A model generated the notes under the pieces. The model did no database searches, was not told where the DNA came from, and worked only from the letters and a program-made list of their open reading frames with translations. From positions 57,501-89,227 of the forward strand of contig RPFO01001782.1 of the NCBI GenBank assembly GCA_009746045.1: 31,727 nucleotides of DNA, given 5' to 3'. Shown one piece after another: positions 9,052 through 19,400 of this stretch. The DNA is from Mesostigma viride. Taxonomy: Eukaryota; Streptophyta; Mesostigmatophyceae; Mesostigmatales; Mesostigmataceae. Each line of letters opens with the position of its first letter. The stretch's first letter is position 1. The translations under genes and the position numbers were made by a program.

Positions 9052-9065
9052 CCAACGGCCGTTGG
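9052..9065. promoter_or_regulatory. Perfect palindrome between genes 8256 and 9110
   Basis: CCAACGGCCGTTGG, 13 bp after the stop of one gene and 44 bp before the ATG of the next. It is the only repeat element in this 71-bp gap, so no other promoter-like sequence is needed to explain its conservation. Confidence 0.5.
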
Positions 9066-9109
9066 ACTTGCAAAATGTCCTGTGAGCTGAGTCCGTTTCT
9101 TAACTTGCC

Positions 9110-9454
9110 ATGGACGTCGGTTGTGCAGGGGCAGGGTGTAGGATGGAGTGCGGAAAAGAAGGAAAGGAAGGGGGGGAGACTACAAAGGAAAACCTGATAG
9201 AGATTGTGGAGGCCGAACTGGAAGACCTGCCCGATCTGGTTCTCGAAGAGGACGGGCAATTGCACGCTGAACGTCTTGATGGCGTGGGCATGATGATGTC
9301 GGAGGTTGATGGGTATGGTGGAATTGCTAAAGGTGTATTGCGTAAATTGAGGCGTGAGGAGGATGTGGGGACTCCGGCTCATGTTTTGGTCAGTTTTATG
9401 AACGACAATTGGGGTCGAATGCAACCCACTAAAGATGGGGAGGATGTTGACTAG
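9110..9454 (+). CDS. Small acidic protein with half a Cys finger (114 aa)
   Basis: ATG 9110 in the context GCCATGGAC. The N-terminus carries C5 and C10 (C-x4-C), exactly where the first finger of the 8256 protein has its first two cysteines, plus C14, but the matching C-x2-H is absent. The rest is a Gly/Lys-rich linker, an acidic helix (IVEAELEDLPDLVLEEDGQ) and no recognisable domain. It may be a truncated or diverged member of the neighbouring finger family, or an unrelated small protein. AATAAA near 9486 lies about 30 bp after the stop. The palindrome 44 bp upstream is in the usual place. Confidence 0.5.
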   Translation: MDVGCAGAGCRMECGKEGKEGGETTKENLIEIVEAELEDLPDLVLEEDGQLHAERLDGVGMMMSEVDGYGGIAKGVLRKLRREEDVGTPAHVLVSFMNDNWGRMQPTKDGEDVD

Positions 9455-9546
9455 AATGTGATTTTAGGATGAATGTAAATTTATTTAATAAAGAAGAATC
9501 ATTTGGAAAAAATCGCCTGATGGTGTCAAGTTTTGTGCGTCTAAGG

Positions 9547-9560
9547 CCAACGGCCGTTGG
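9547..9560. promoter_or_regulatory. Perfect palindrome, distal copy upstream of gene 9649
   Basis: CCAACGGCCGTTGG, 35 bp before a second copy (9582). It is the distal of two copies between the AATAAA of the previous gene and the next start. Confidence 0.45.
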
Positions 9561-9581
9561 GATGTGTGGAATTTAACAGGG

Positions 9582-9595
9582 CCAACGGCCGTTGA
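9582..9595. promoter_or_regulatory. Palindrome copy 53 bp before gene 9649
   Basis: CCAACGGCCGTTGA, the same one-base variant found at 7283 and 8203, all three being the copy nearest to a start codon. Confidence 0.45.
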
Positions 9596-9648
9596 CCCTG
9601 CTGAATGCGTGCGTTTGCGGGTGGTGTAAAAAATATCGATGTGCACAG

Positions 9649-10221
9649 ATGGACCCCATTCGATGCGAACATCCGGATTGTCAATGGGAAGGAATGCCGA
9701 CGGACAGCGAGTGGTTCTGTCCCAAGCATTCTGACGTATGGGGGGCGTTGTTTGCCGAAATCGAGAGCGGGCTGATGACGATTGACCGTCACATCGTGAC
9801 GAAAAAGTGGAAGCCTTGGCCCAACAACATGGTTTTGGTCTTGTACTATGTTGACAAGAAGCCTCGATTCATGCTGCGTGATGCAGAGTGGGTGATAGAG
9901 GAGGTGGGACAGATGCGACCTGGAGAGGGGATAGGCGGAGAGGACAAGCCGCCAAGGCATGTGTGGGCTTACATGGGAGACCATCCCGACTGTCCAACGG
10001 CCAAAGTGTGGCATGATATGGGAAGGGACATGGCCACGGAGTCCGCGTATGAGTGCGCGCGACTCGTGACAGCGCTCTTGAAGGGGGAGGTGAAAGACCT
10101 GATGCGCAAGGGGGGGTTGGTAGAGCAGATTAGACAGCAGATTAGACGTGTGTGTGATTTTGATGAGGAGATTGATGAGAAGCCGGCAAAGAGGGGCAGG
10201 ATGGACAGAATTGCTCAGTAA
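9649..10221 (+). CDS. Single Cys/His-finger protein (190 aa)
   Basis: ATG 9649 follows GCACAG and is the first in-frame ATG of this open frame; out-of-frame ATGs lie just upstream. Residues C6, C11, C24 and H27 form C-x4-C-x12-C-x2-H, the same finger type and position as in 8256 and 10449, with only one finger here. Downstream is an unknown domain with a hydrophobic beta-like segment (MVLVLYYV), a His/Asp/Trp stretch, a helix around residues 120-155 and a basic end (KPAKRGRMDR) that could be a nuclear signal. Its shorter length is mainly due to the missing second finger and linker. Function unknown. Confidence 0.65.
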   Translation: MDPIRCEHPDCQWEGMPTDSEWFCPKHSDVWGALFAEIESGLMTIDRHIVTKKWKPWPNNMVLVLYYVDKKPRFMLRDAEWVIEEVGQMRPGEGIGGEDKPPRHVWAYMGDHPDCPTAKVWHDMGRDMATESAYECARLVTALLKGEVKDLMRKGGLVEQIRQQIRRVCDFDEEIDEKPAKRGRMDRIAQ

Positions 10222-10295
10222 GAAAGAGAGGGAGAAAATATGATTTGATTAATCTGATGCGTGTAATTGAAACTAATTTATTTTGTCTCATAAAA

Positions 10296-10325
10296 CTTCT
10301 TTGAACGGACCTTCTTTGAACCAAC
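10296..10325 (+). repeat. Short direct repeat in the 9649-10449 gap
   Basis: Two 15-bp copies beginning CTTCTTTGAAC (10296-10310, 10311-10325), differing in the last four bases. This gap (10222-10448) is the only one in the cluster without a palindrome; otherwise I see AT-rich sequence only. Confidence 0.6.
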
Positions 10326-10448
10326 AATTATTGCACACAAAAGACTAGATTGAGAATTGTGTGAGAAAGACGCCAGAGGGGGTTCTGACGGTCCTTATTG
10401 CCCCTGTTATACAATGGCTGCTGTATGGGACTCATGGCAATTGCGCAG

Positions 10449-11237
10449 ATGGCAACGAAATGCAAAATCTGTACGGAGCCCGTAAGGGTCGAGGGACTGT
10501 GCGCGGAACATTACAAGTTCCTGCAAGCGCACGACCTCGAGTACCAAAATGCCAAGGATCCATACGGGGGGTGTGGATTTCTTAGATGTGATAGACCACT
10601 GGAGGGATTGGATGTGTATTGCAAGACACATCTACCTTTTGCCGAGAAGTTGGAGGACGTGTGCGCTCGTGGGATCGCATACGTAGCAAGTTTGCAGATG
10701 TTGATGGGGAAGACCGGAATGACACGCTCGGTCCTCCACTTCACGGCAACGCACACTGGGGAACGGAAAGTTGAGCTGGTGCGCCTCGACAGGCAGGGAC
10801 TCGAGATTTTTGCAGAGGGGGACAGCGCGTACGGGTTTGCTCATGGGCTTAACGTTACCATGGGGGATTCCTTGCAGGGTGTGGCGCGTGAATGCGCGTA
10901 CACCTTGATGAAGAATAATGGATTTGTGGAAGCACAAAGACTGCACAAGGATATTTTGGAGGCTCTTCTTGCCGCAGAGCCGGTGGGACTGCCGACGCTC
11001 CCGAGGCCTGAGGAGCGGGACCGTTTGATCAGGATGGTGGTGAAGGCGGATATAGATGCAGATGTGGAGGCCGCAAAGGCGAAGGCAGAGGAAGCGCGTC
11101 GTGCAAAGGAGGAATCGGATCAAGAACTGTTGGAGAAGATGCAGAGCTCCAACAAAATTTTGCATCGTTTGGGGATGGCGGACGTCGCTTATGCATGCGA
11201 GTCCGGGAAGGGGAAGAAACAAAAGAGGAAAAGATAA
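10449..11237 (+). CDS. Double Cys/His-finger protein with coiled coil (262 aa)
   Basis: ATG 10449 (GCGCAGATGGCA) is chosen because it aligns with the start of the 8256 protein: both place the first cysteine at residue 5. In-frame ATGs at 10425 and 10434 would add 8 or 5 residues. Finger one is C5, C8, C18, H21 (x2, x9, x2); finger two is C42, C47, C58, H61 (C-x4-C-x10-C-x2-H). The middle (about 70-190) is an unknown domain with a beta-rich stretch. Residues about 205-245 are heptad-like and rich in Ala, Glu, Lys and Arg (coiled coil), and the protein ends in GKGKKQKRKR, a likely nuclear signal. A nuclear, possibly nucleic-acid or protein-binding role is inferred from fingers plus NLS. Confidence 0.7.
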   Translation: MATKCKICTEPVRVEGLCAEHYKFLQAHDLEYQNAKDPYGGCGFLRCDRPLEGLDVYCKTHLPFAEKLEDVCARGIAYVASLQMLMGKTGMTRSVLHFTATHTGERKVELVRLDRQGLEIFAEGDSAYGFAHGLNVTMGDSLQGVARECAYTLMKNNGFVEAQRLHKDILEALLAAEPVGLPTLPRPEERDRLIRMVVKADIDADVEAAKAKAEEARRAKEESDQELLEKMQSSNKILHRLGMADVAYACESGKGKKQKRKR

Positions 11238-11476
11238 TAATGGGAATGGTCGCCCACTGTTCTTGTCACAGAAATGCTTTTGTTAATGCTGGCGAACTTG
11301 GGACGGTCTTCCGTATTTCAACATTTCCTTGCCTTTAAAATTGATTGATGGGTAAATAATAATACTGAGCAAGCCTTCCATTTTATGTGTCTGTGGTCAT
11401 ACAATTTCGTTATTGTTTCAACCCTTGCAACGAGGTTTTTCTTGTCCCATGCATGTAAGTCTCAACCTTGGTGTCA
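11238..11476. other. Intergenic stretch, nothing recognised
   Basis: AT-rich, with AATAATAAT near 11356. Weak continuation of the plastid fragment into this stretch is possible but I cannot support it. Confidence 0.5.
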
Positions 11477-11990
11477 TGGAACTGCTTGTCTTTGCATATT
11501 ACAACCCATTAATGCTCGGATTGCATCATCATGTTCCACCAAGGGAATAAATGAAGTAGCTATTGAAGCTTGCGTTGGAGAAATCCCCAAATAATCGACT
11601 TCTTCTGCTTTACTACTAAATTCTGGTTTATATCGCACATGAACATAATTATTTTCAACACTAGAGTAACAAGAAAGTAATAAATATTCTGGGGCGAATT
11701 TAAATTGATCTTGTTGATGTGGAGGTATAAAAATAGGTATTTCACTTTTAATTACTTGATTTTTTTGTAATGTATAAAAAGGACAAGAAAACATATTCAT
11801 TTACTTTACTATGCGTAGCTAAAGATCCAATTAAACCGGTATTCGGCCCTTCTGGCGTTTGTATAGGACCATAATGACTAGGATGTATATCATGTAACGT
11901 GCGTGTTTGCAAGTTGGCCGTTGACACTCTACGACGGAGCCAATTTTCGGAAGAACCTGCCTCATTTATGAATGCATCGACTGTGTGCAT
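11477..11990 (-). pseudogene. rpoB: Plastid rpoB fragment inserted in the nuclear genome
   Basis: Read on the minus strand this is part of the beta subunit of plastid-encoded RNA polymerase, about residues 550-690 in E. coli numbering. The blocks [26 protein letters not shown], and [19 protein letters not shown] are unmistakable. It is broken: three residues normally between HYG and PI(Q/E)TPEG (R-x-C) are deleted, the frame shifts near 11800, an in-frame stop follows QAVP at 11474-11476, and both ends of the gene are missing. Composition is AT-rich compared with the neighbouring genes, as expected for plastid DNA. This is a decayed plastid-to-nucleus insertion, not a working gene. I cannot tell from this stretch which algal plastid lineage it came from. 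Confidence 0.9.
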
Positions 11991-12065
11991 AAATTGTGAT
12001 CATTGAATTGAACAAAAAAATTCTCTTATTGCCCCAATCATGGCTATTCTCTTAATGCCCTATCA

Positions 12066-12480
12066 TGGCTATTTGTTTGTGTATGTTTTGCCCATGTTAT
12101 TACATTAATGGCATGATGTTGTGGATTGCTCTATCTATGATGGTTGTTCGTTTGTGTATGCTTTGCCCATGTTGTTACAGTAATGGCATGATGTTGTGGA
12201 TTGCTAGCTCAATCTATGATGGTTGTTCGTTTGTGTATGCTTTGCCCATGTTGTTACAGTAATGGCATAATGTTGTGGATTGCTAGCTCAATCTATGATG
12301 GTTGTTCGTTTGTGTATGCTTTGCCCATGTTGTTACAGTAATGGCATGATTTTCTGGATTGTTAGCTCAATCTATGATGGTTGTTCGTTTGTGTATGCTT
12401 TGCCCATGTTGTTACAGTAATGGCATGATTTTGTGGATTGCTCAACCTATGAGGGTTTGGTTGTTTGTGTATGTTTTGCG
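12066..12480 (+). repeat. 79-bp tandem repeat, about five copies
   Basis: GGTTGTTCGTTTGTGTATGC recurs at 12142, 12221, 12300 and 12379, exactly 79 bp apart, with a diverged copy before and a partial one after. Differences concentrate in the first and last copies. Open frames rich in Cys and Met across it are by-products. It starts about 75 bp from the plastid fragment. Confidence 0.9.
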
Positions 12481-12491
12481 CGCAGATCACA

Positions 12492-12695
12492 ATGGATTGC
12501 ACCATCTGCCGCAGCAAGCGAAGCCCCCTTACTGGTTCCAAGATCTTATCCTGGATGCCAAGCAGGCTGGCGAAGGGTATCCCAGTACGTACTTTGAAAC
12601 TTGATGCCGCAAAACAACTACAACTTCGTTTTAACCCTTTAGCCGTTTTGAGTGATATTTACAGCGGACATTACATTTTTGTTGCTACGGGATGA
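12492..12695 (+). CDS. Small doubtful ORF (67 aa)
   Basis: Begins right after the 79-bp array, at ATG 12492 in GCAGATCACAATGGATTGC. The start MDCTIC with C3 and C6 recalls the first finger of the 10449 protein (CKIC), but no C-x2-H follows. There is no recognisable domain. It could be a relic of the finger family or chance. Confidence 0.2.
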   Translation: MDCTICRSKRSPLTGSKILSWMPSRLAKGIPVRTLKLDAAKQLQLRFNPLAVLSDIYSGHYIFVATG

Positions 12696-13130
12696 GAATT
12701 GAGCTTTGTAATGCTAGCAGGTGTCACAAACCAAACTGTCCGCTATTTGTAGTGGGCATTTATTGTTAGAGCTTGCAGCTGGGTCCCTGCTCCTCCACAT
12801 GCAACCTTGGTGTTCATGAGCCCTTTACTAGCTTCCTTTCTGTCAGGGGGTGCTATATTTGGCACCCATAGGACATTGCAATATGACCAATGACATGACC
12901 CCCAAGGTGGTGAATATATGTGTGTGCTTGTGTCCTATAATGGACCATAACTAACTATTAGGTTGGTTTGTGGACATTATCATGGAAAGTGACCATTGCC
13001 CGGTTTTTATAGCGGGCAGTTGGACACGGTTTTAAGGGTTGACCTATTAGCTTTGTCAGGTGTGTGTGCTGCACCGCACCGCTTGCTAACATATTCGGCG
13101 GATTTCTTCTTTGTCGTCTGCGTGTCACAG
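12696..13130. other. Intergenic stretch, nothing recognised
   Basis: No gene, palindrome or tandem repeat seen. GC content rises after about 13050 toward the candidate exon. CGTGTCACAG at 13121-13130 reads as a possible splice acceptor. Confidence 0.5.
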
Positions 13131-13430
13131 CGTGCTTGTACGCACAACCACCCGCGTTCCCCTCCGCCGGCGCCCCCGCCGCCGGGCTCTCCGCCGCCAC
13201 CGGTGTTGCCCCCTCCCGCCGCCGGCCCTTCCGCGCCGTCGGAAGCTGCAGCGGCAGCACAGCAAATGCCCCCTCCCCCCGCACCATCGTCGGGGCAAGA
13301 GGCGCGCGGCGCTCATGCAGCAAAGGCGGCGAAGGAGCGGAGGAAATCGGCGGCTTCTGGGTCATCGGGTTCCGATGCCGCGACGGCAGCAACTGGAAAA
13401 GCAACCCACCAGACACTGCCAGCTGCCCGG
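13131..13430 (+). other. Possible Pro/Ala-rich internal exon
   Basis: A GC-rich 300-bp block lies between an acceptor-like TGTCACAG and a donor-like CGG|GTAGGT. In the frame that starts at 13131 it is open for exactly 100 codons: Pro-rich clusters ([20 protein letters not shown]), an Ala/Gln stretch, then a basic Ser/Ala-rich part ([15 protein letters not shown]). Such a symmetric phase-0 exon could encode a disordered linker. The other frames are also open because of high GC, and no neighbouring exon is identifiable, so this rests on composition and border sequences alone. If real, the hexanucleotide array would lie in the following intron. Confidence 0.3.
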
Positions 13431-13469
13431 GTAGGTGTTACGCACAAAGATGTGATTTTCTTGCGCCAT

Positions 13470-16400
13470 CCTTGTCCTTGTCCTTGTCCTTGTCCTTGTC
13501 CTTGTCCTTGTCCTTGTCCTTGTCCTTGTCCTTGTCCTTGTCCTTGTCCTTGTCCTTGTCCTTGTCCTTGTCCTTGTCCTTGTCCTTGTCCTTGTCCTTG
13601 TCCTTGTCCTTGTCCTTGTCCTTGTCCTTGTCCTTGTCCTTGTCCTTGTCCTTGTCCTTGTCCTTGTCCTTGTCCTTGTCCTTGTCCTTGTCCTTGTCCT
13701 TGTCCTTGTCCTTGTCCTTGTCCTTGTCCTTGTCCTTGTCCTTGTCCTTGTCCTTGTCCTTGTCCTTGTCCTTGTCCTTGTCCTTGTCCTTGTCCTTGTC
13801 CTTGTCCTTGTCCTTGTCCTTGTCCTTGTCCTTGTCCTTGTCCTTGTCCTTGTCCTTGTCCTTGTCCTTGTCCTTGTCCTTGTCCTTGTCCTTGTCCTTG
13901 TCCTTGTCCTTGTCCTTGTCCTTGTCCTTGTCCTTGTCCTTGTCCTTGTCCTTGTCCTTGTCCTTGTCCTTGTCCTTGTCCTTGTCCTTGTCCTTGTCCT
14001 TGTCCTTGTCCTTGTCCTTGTCCTTGTCCTTGTCCTTGTCCTTGTCCTTGTCCTTGTCCTTGTCCTTGTCCTTGTCCTTGTCCTTGTCCTTGTCCTTGTC
14101 CTTGTCCTTGTCCTTGTCCTTGTCCTTGTCCTTGTCCTTGTCCTTGTCCTTGTCCTTGTCCTTGTCCTTGTCCTTGTCCTTGTCCTTGTCCTTGTCCTTG
14201 TCCTTGTCCTTGTCCTTGTCCTTGTCCTTGTCCTTGTCCTTGTCCTTGTCCTTGTCCTTGTCCTTGTCCTTGTCCTTGTCCTTGTCCTTGTCCTTGTCCT
14301 TGTCCTTGTCCTTGTCCTTGTCCTTGTCCTTGTCCTTGTCCTTGTCCTTGTCCTTGTCCTTGTCCTTGTCCTTGTCCTTGTCCTTGTCCTTGTCCTTGTC
14401 CTTGTCCTTGTCCTTGTCCTTGTCCTTGTCCTTGTCCTTGTCCTTGTCCTTGTCCTTGTCCTTGTCCTTGTCCTTGTCCTTGTCCTTGTCCTTGTCCTTG
14501 TCCTTGTCCTTGTCCTTGTCCTTGTCCTTGTCCTTGTCCTTGTCCTTGTCCTTGTCCTTGTCCTTGTCCTTGTCCTTGTCCTTGTCCTTGTCCTTGTCCT
14601 TGTCCTTGTCCTTGTCCTTGTCCTTGTCCTTGTCCTTGTCCTTGTCCTTGTCCTTGTCCTTGTCCTTGTCCTTGTCCTTGTCCTTGTCCTTGTCCTTGTC
14701 CTTGTCCTTGTCCTTGTCCTTGTCCTTGTCCTTGTCCTTGTCCTTGTCCTTGTCCTTGTCCTTGTCCTTGTCCTTGTCCTTGTCCTTGTCCTTGTCCTTG
14801 TCCTTGTCCTTGTCCTTGTCCTTGTCCTTGTCCTTGTCCTTGTCCTTGTCCTTGTCCTTGTCCTTGTCCTTGTCCTTGTCCTTGTCCTTGTCCTTGTCCT
14901 TGTCCTTGTCCTTGTCCTTGTCCTTGTCCTTGTCCTTGTCCTTGTCCTTGTCCTTGTCCTTGTCCTTGTCCTTGTCCTTGTCCTTGTCCTTGTCCTTGTC
15001 CTTGTCCTTGTCCTTGTCCTTGTCCTTGTCCTTGTCCTTGTCCTTGTCCTTGTCCTTGTCCTTGTCCTTGTCCTTGTCCTTGTCCTTGTCCTTGTCCTTG
15101 TCCTTGTCCTTGTCCTTGTCCTTGTCCTTGTCCTTGTCCTTGTCCTTGTCCTTGTCCTTGTCCTTGTCCTTGTCCTTGTCCTTGTCCTTGTCCTTGTCCT
15201 TGTCCTTGTCCTTGTCCTTGTCCTTGTCCTTGTCCTTGTCCTTGTCCTTGTCCTTGTCCTTGTCCTTGTCCTTGTCCTTGTCCTTGTCCTTGTCCTTGTC
15301 CTTGTCCTTGTCCTTGTCCTTGTCCTTGTCCTTGTCCTTGTCCTTGTCCTTGTCCTTGTCCTTGTCCTTGTCCTTGTCCTTGTCCTTGTCCTTGTCCTTG
15401 TCCTTGTCCTTGTCCTTGTCCTTGTCCTTGTCCTTGTCCTTGTCCTTGTCCTTGTCCTTGTCCTTGTCCTTGTCCTTGTCCTTGTCCTTGTCCTTGTCCT
15501 TGTCCTTGTCCTTGTCCTTGTCCTTGTCCTTGTCCTTGTCCTTGTCCTTGTCCTTGTCCTTGTCCTTGTCCTTGTCCTTGTCCTTGTCCTTGTCCTTGTC
15601 CTTGTCCTTGTCCTTGTCCTTGTCCTTGTCCTTGTCCTTGTCCTTGTCCTTGTCCTTGTCCTTGTCCTTGTCCTTGTCCTTGTCCTTGTCCTTGTCCTTG
15701 TCCTTGTCCTTGTCCTTGTCCTTGTCCTTGTCCTTGTCCTTGTCCTTGTCCTTGTCCTTGTCCTTGTCCTTGTCCTTGTCCTTGTCCTTGTCCTTGTCCT
15801 TGTCCTTGTCCTTGTCCTTGTCCTTGTCCTTGTCCTTGTCCTTGTCCTTGTCCTTGTCCTTGTCCTTGTCCTTGTCCTTGTCCTTGTCCTTGTCCTTGTC
15901 CTTGTCCTTGTCCTTGTCCTTGTCCTTGTCCTTGTCCTTGTCCTTGTCCTTGTCCTTGTCCTTGTCCTTGTCCTTGTCCTTGTCCTTGTCCTTGTCCTTG
16001 TCCTTGTCCTTGTCCTTGTCCTTGTCCTTGTCCTTGTCCTTGTCCTTGTCCTTGTCCTTGTCCTTGTCCTTGTCCTTGTCCTTGTCCTTGTCCTTGTCCT
16101 TGTCCTTGTCCTTGTCCTTGTCCTTGTCCTTGTCCTTGTCCTTGTCCTTGTCCTTGTCCTTGTCCTTGTCCTTGTCCTTGTCCTTGTCCTTGTCCTTGTC
16201 CTTGTCCTTGTCCTTGTCCTTGTCCTTGTCCTTGTCCTTGTCCTTGTCCTTGTCCTTGTCCTTGTCCTTGTCCTTGTCCTTGTCCTTGTCCTTGTCCTTG
16301 TCCTTGTCCTTGTCCTTGTCCTTGTCCTTGTCCTTGTCCTTGTCCTTGTCCTTGTCCTTGTCCTTGTCCTTGTCCTTGTCCTTGTCCTTGTCCTTGTCCT

Positions 16401-19400
16401 TGTCCTTGTCCTTGTCCTTGTCCTTGTCCTTGTCCTTGTCCTTGTCCTTGTCCTTGTCCTTGTCCTTGTCCTTGTCCTTGTCCTTGTCCTTGTCCTTGTC
16501 CTTGTCCTTGTCCTTGTCCTTGTCCTTGTCCTTGTCCTTGTCCTTGTCCTTGTCCTTGTCCTTGTCCTTGTCCTTGTCCTTGTCCTTGTCCTTGTCCTTG
16601 TCCTTGTCCTTGTCCTTGTCCTTGTCCTTGTCCTTGTCCTTGTCCTTGTCCTTGTCCTTGTCCTTGTCCTTGTCCTTGTCCTTGTCCTTGTCCTTGTCCT
16701 TGTCCTTGTCCTTGTCCTTGTCCTTGTCCTTGTCCTTGTCCTTGTCCTTGTCCTTGTCCTTGTCCTTGTCCTTGTCCTTGTCCTTGTCCTTGTCCTTGTC
16801 CTTGTCCTTGTCCTTGTCCTTGTCCTTGTCCTTGTCCTTGTCCTTGTCCTTGTCCTTGTCCTTGTCCTTGTCCTTGTCCTTGTCCTTGTCCTTGTCCTTG
16901 TCCTTGTCCTTGTCCTTGTCCTTGTCCTTGTCCTTGTCCTTGTCCTTGTCCTTGTCCTTGTCCTTGTCCTTGTCCTTGTCCTTGTCCTTGTCCTTGTCCT
17001 TGTCCTTGTCCTTGTCCTTGTCCTTGTCCTTGTCCTTGTCCTTGTCCTTGTCCTTGTCCTTGTCCTTGTCCTTGTCCTTGTCCTTGTCCTTGTCCTTGTC
17101 CTTGTCCTTGTCCTTGTCCTTGTCCTTGTCCTTGTCCTTGTCCTTGTCCTTGTCCTTGTCCTTGTCCTTGTCCTTGTCCTTGTCCTTGTCCTTGTCCTTG
17201 TCCTTGTCCTTGTCCTTGTCCTTGTCCTTGTCCTTGTCCTTGTCCTTGTCCTTGTCCTTGTCCTTGTCCTTGTCCTTGTCCTTGTCCTTGTCCTTGTCCT
17301 TGTCCTTGTCCTTGTCCTTGTCCTTGTCCTTGTCCTTGTCCTTGTCCTTGTCCTTGTCCTTGTCCTTGTCCTTGTCCTTGTCCTTGTCCTTGTCCTTGTC
17401 CTTGTCCTTGTCCTTGTCCTTGTCCTTGTCCTTGTCCTTGTCCTTGTCCTTGTCCTTGTCCTTGTCCTTGTCCTTGTCCTTGTCCTTGTCCTTGTCCTTG
17501 TCCTTGTCCTTGTCCTTGTCCTTGTCCTTGTCCTTGTCCTTGTCCTTGTCCTTGTCCTTGTCCTTGTCCTTGTCCTTGTCCTTGTCCTTGTCCTTGTCCT
17601 TGTCCTTGTCCTTGTCCTTGTCCTTGTCCTTGTCCTTGTCCTTGTCCTTGTCCTTGTCCTTGTCCTTGTCCTTGTCCTTGTCCTTGTCCTTGTCCTTGTC
17701 CTTGTCCTTGTCCTTGTCCTTGTCCTTGTCCTTGTCCTTGTCCTTGTCCTTGTCCTTGTCCTTGTCCTTGTCCTTGTCCTTGTCCTTGTCCTTGTCCTTG
17801 TCCTTGTCCTTGTCCTTGTCCTTGTCCTTGTCCTTGTCCTTGTCCTTGTCCTTGTCCTTGTCCTTGTCCTTGTCCTTGTCCTTGTCCTTGTCCTTGTCCT
17901 TGTCCTTGTCCTTGTCCTTGTCCTTGTCCTTGTCCTTGTCCTTGTCCTTGTCCTTGTCCTTGTCCTTGTCCTTGTCCTTGTCCTTGTCCTTGTCCTTGTC
18001 CTTGTCCTTGTCCTTGTCCTTGTCCTTGTCCTTGTCCTTGTCCTTGTCCTTGTCCTTGTCCTTGTCCTTGTCCTTGTCCTTGTCCTTGTCCTTGTCCTTG
18101 TCCTTGTCCTTGTCCTTGTCCTTGTCCTTGTCCTTGTCCTTGTCCTTGTCCTTGTCCTTGTCCTTGTCCTTGTCCTTGTCCTTGTCCTTGTCCTTGTCCT
18201 TGTCCTTGTCCTTGTCCTTGTCCTTGTCCTTGTCCTTGTCCTTGTCCTTGTCCTTGTCCTTGTCCTTGTCCTTGTCCTTGTCCTTGTCCTTGTCCTTGTC
18301 CTTGTCCTTGTCCTTGTCCTTGTCCTTGTCCTTGTCCTTGTCCTTGTCCTTGTCCTTGTCCTTGTCCTTGTCCTTGTCCTTGTCCTTGTCCTTGTCCTTG
18401 TCCTTGTCCTTGTCCTTGTCCTTGTCCTTGTCCTTGTCCTTGTCCTTGTCCTTGTCCTTGTCCTTGTCCTTGTCCTTGTCCTTGTCCTTGTCCTTGTCCT
18501 TGTCCTTGTCCTTGTCCTTGTCCTTGTCCTTGTCCTTGTCCTTGTCCTTGTCCTTGTCCTTGTCCTTGTCCTTGTCCTTGTCCTTGTCCTTGTCCTTGTC
18601 CTTGTCCTTGTCCTTGTCCTTGTCCTTGTCCTTGTCCTTGTCCTTGTCCTTGTCCTTGTCCTTGTCCTTGTCCTTGTCCTTGTCCTTGTCCTTGTCCTTG
18701 TCCTTGTCCTTGTCCTTGTCCTTGTCCTTGTCCTTGTCCTTGTCCTTGTCCTTGTCCTTGTCCTTGTCCTTGTCCTTGTCCTTGTCCTTGTCCTTGTCCT
18801 TGTCCTTGTCCTTGTCCTTGTCCTTGTCCTTGTCCTTGTCCTTGTCCTTGTCCTTGTCCTTGTCCTTGTCCTTGTCCTTGTCCTTGTCCTTGTCCTTGTC
18901 CTTGTCCTTGTCCTTGTCCTTGTCCTTGTCCTTGTCCTTGTCCTTGTCCTTGTCCTTGTCCTTGTCCTTGTCCTTGTCCTTGTCCTTGTCCTTGTCCTTG
19001 TCCTTGTCCTTGTCCTTGTCCTTGTCCTTGTCCTTGTCCTTGTCCTTGTCCTTGTCCTTGTCCTTGTCCTTGTCCTTGTCCTTGTCCTTGTCCTTGTCCT
19101 TGTCCTTGTCCTTGTCCTTGTCCTTGTCCTTGTCCTTGTCCTTGTCCTTGTCCTTGTCCTTGTCCTTGTCCTTGTCCTTGTCCTTGTCCTTGTCCTTGTC
19201 CTTGTCCTTGTCCTTGTCCTTGTCCTTGTCCTTGTCCTTGTCCTTGTCCTTGTCCTTGTCCTTGTCCTTGTCCTTGTCCTTGTCCTTGTCCTTGTCCTTG
19301 TCCTTGTCCTTGTCCTTGTCCTTGTCCTTGTCCTTGTCCTTGTCCTTGTCCTTGTCCTTGTCCTTGTCCTTGTCCTTGTCCTTGTCCTTGTCCTTGTCCT

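Noticed and set aside
11477-11990. A functional RNA polymerase subunit or a plastid genome segment
   Set aside because: Deletion of conserved residues, a frameshift, an early stop and non-plastid surroundings.
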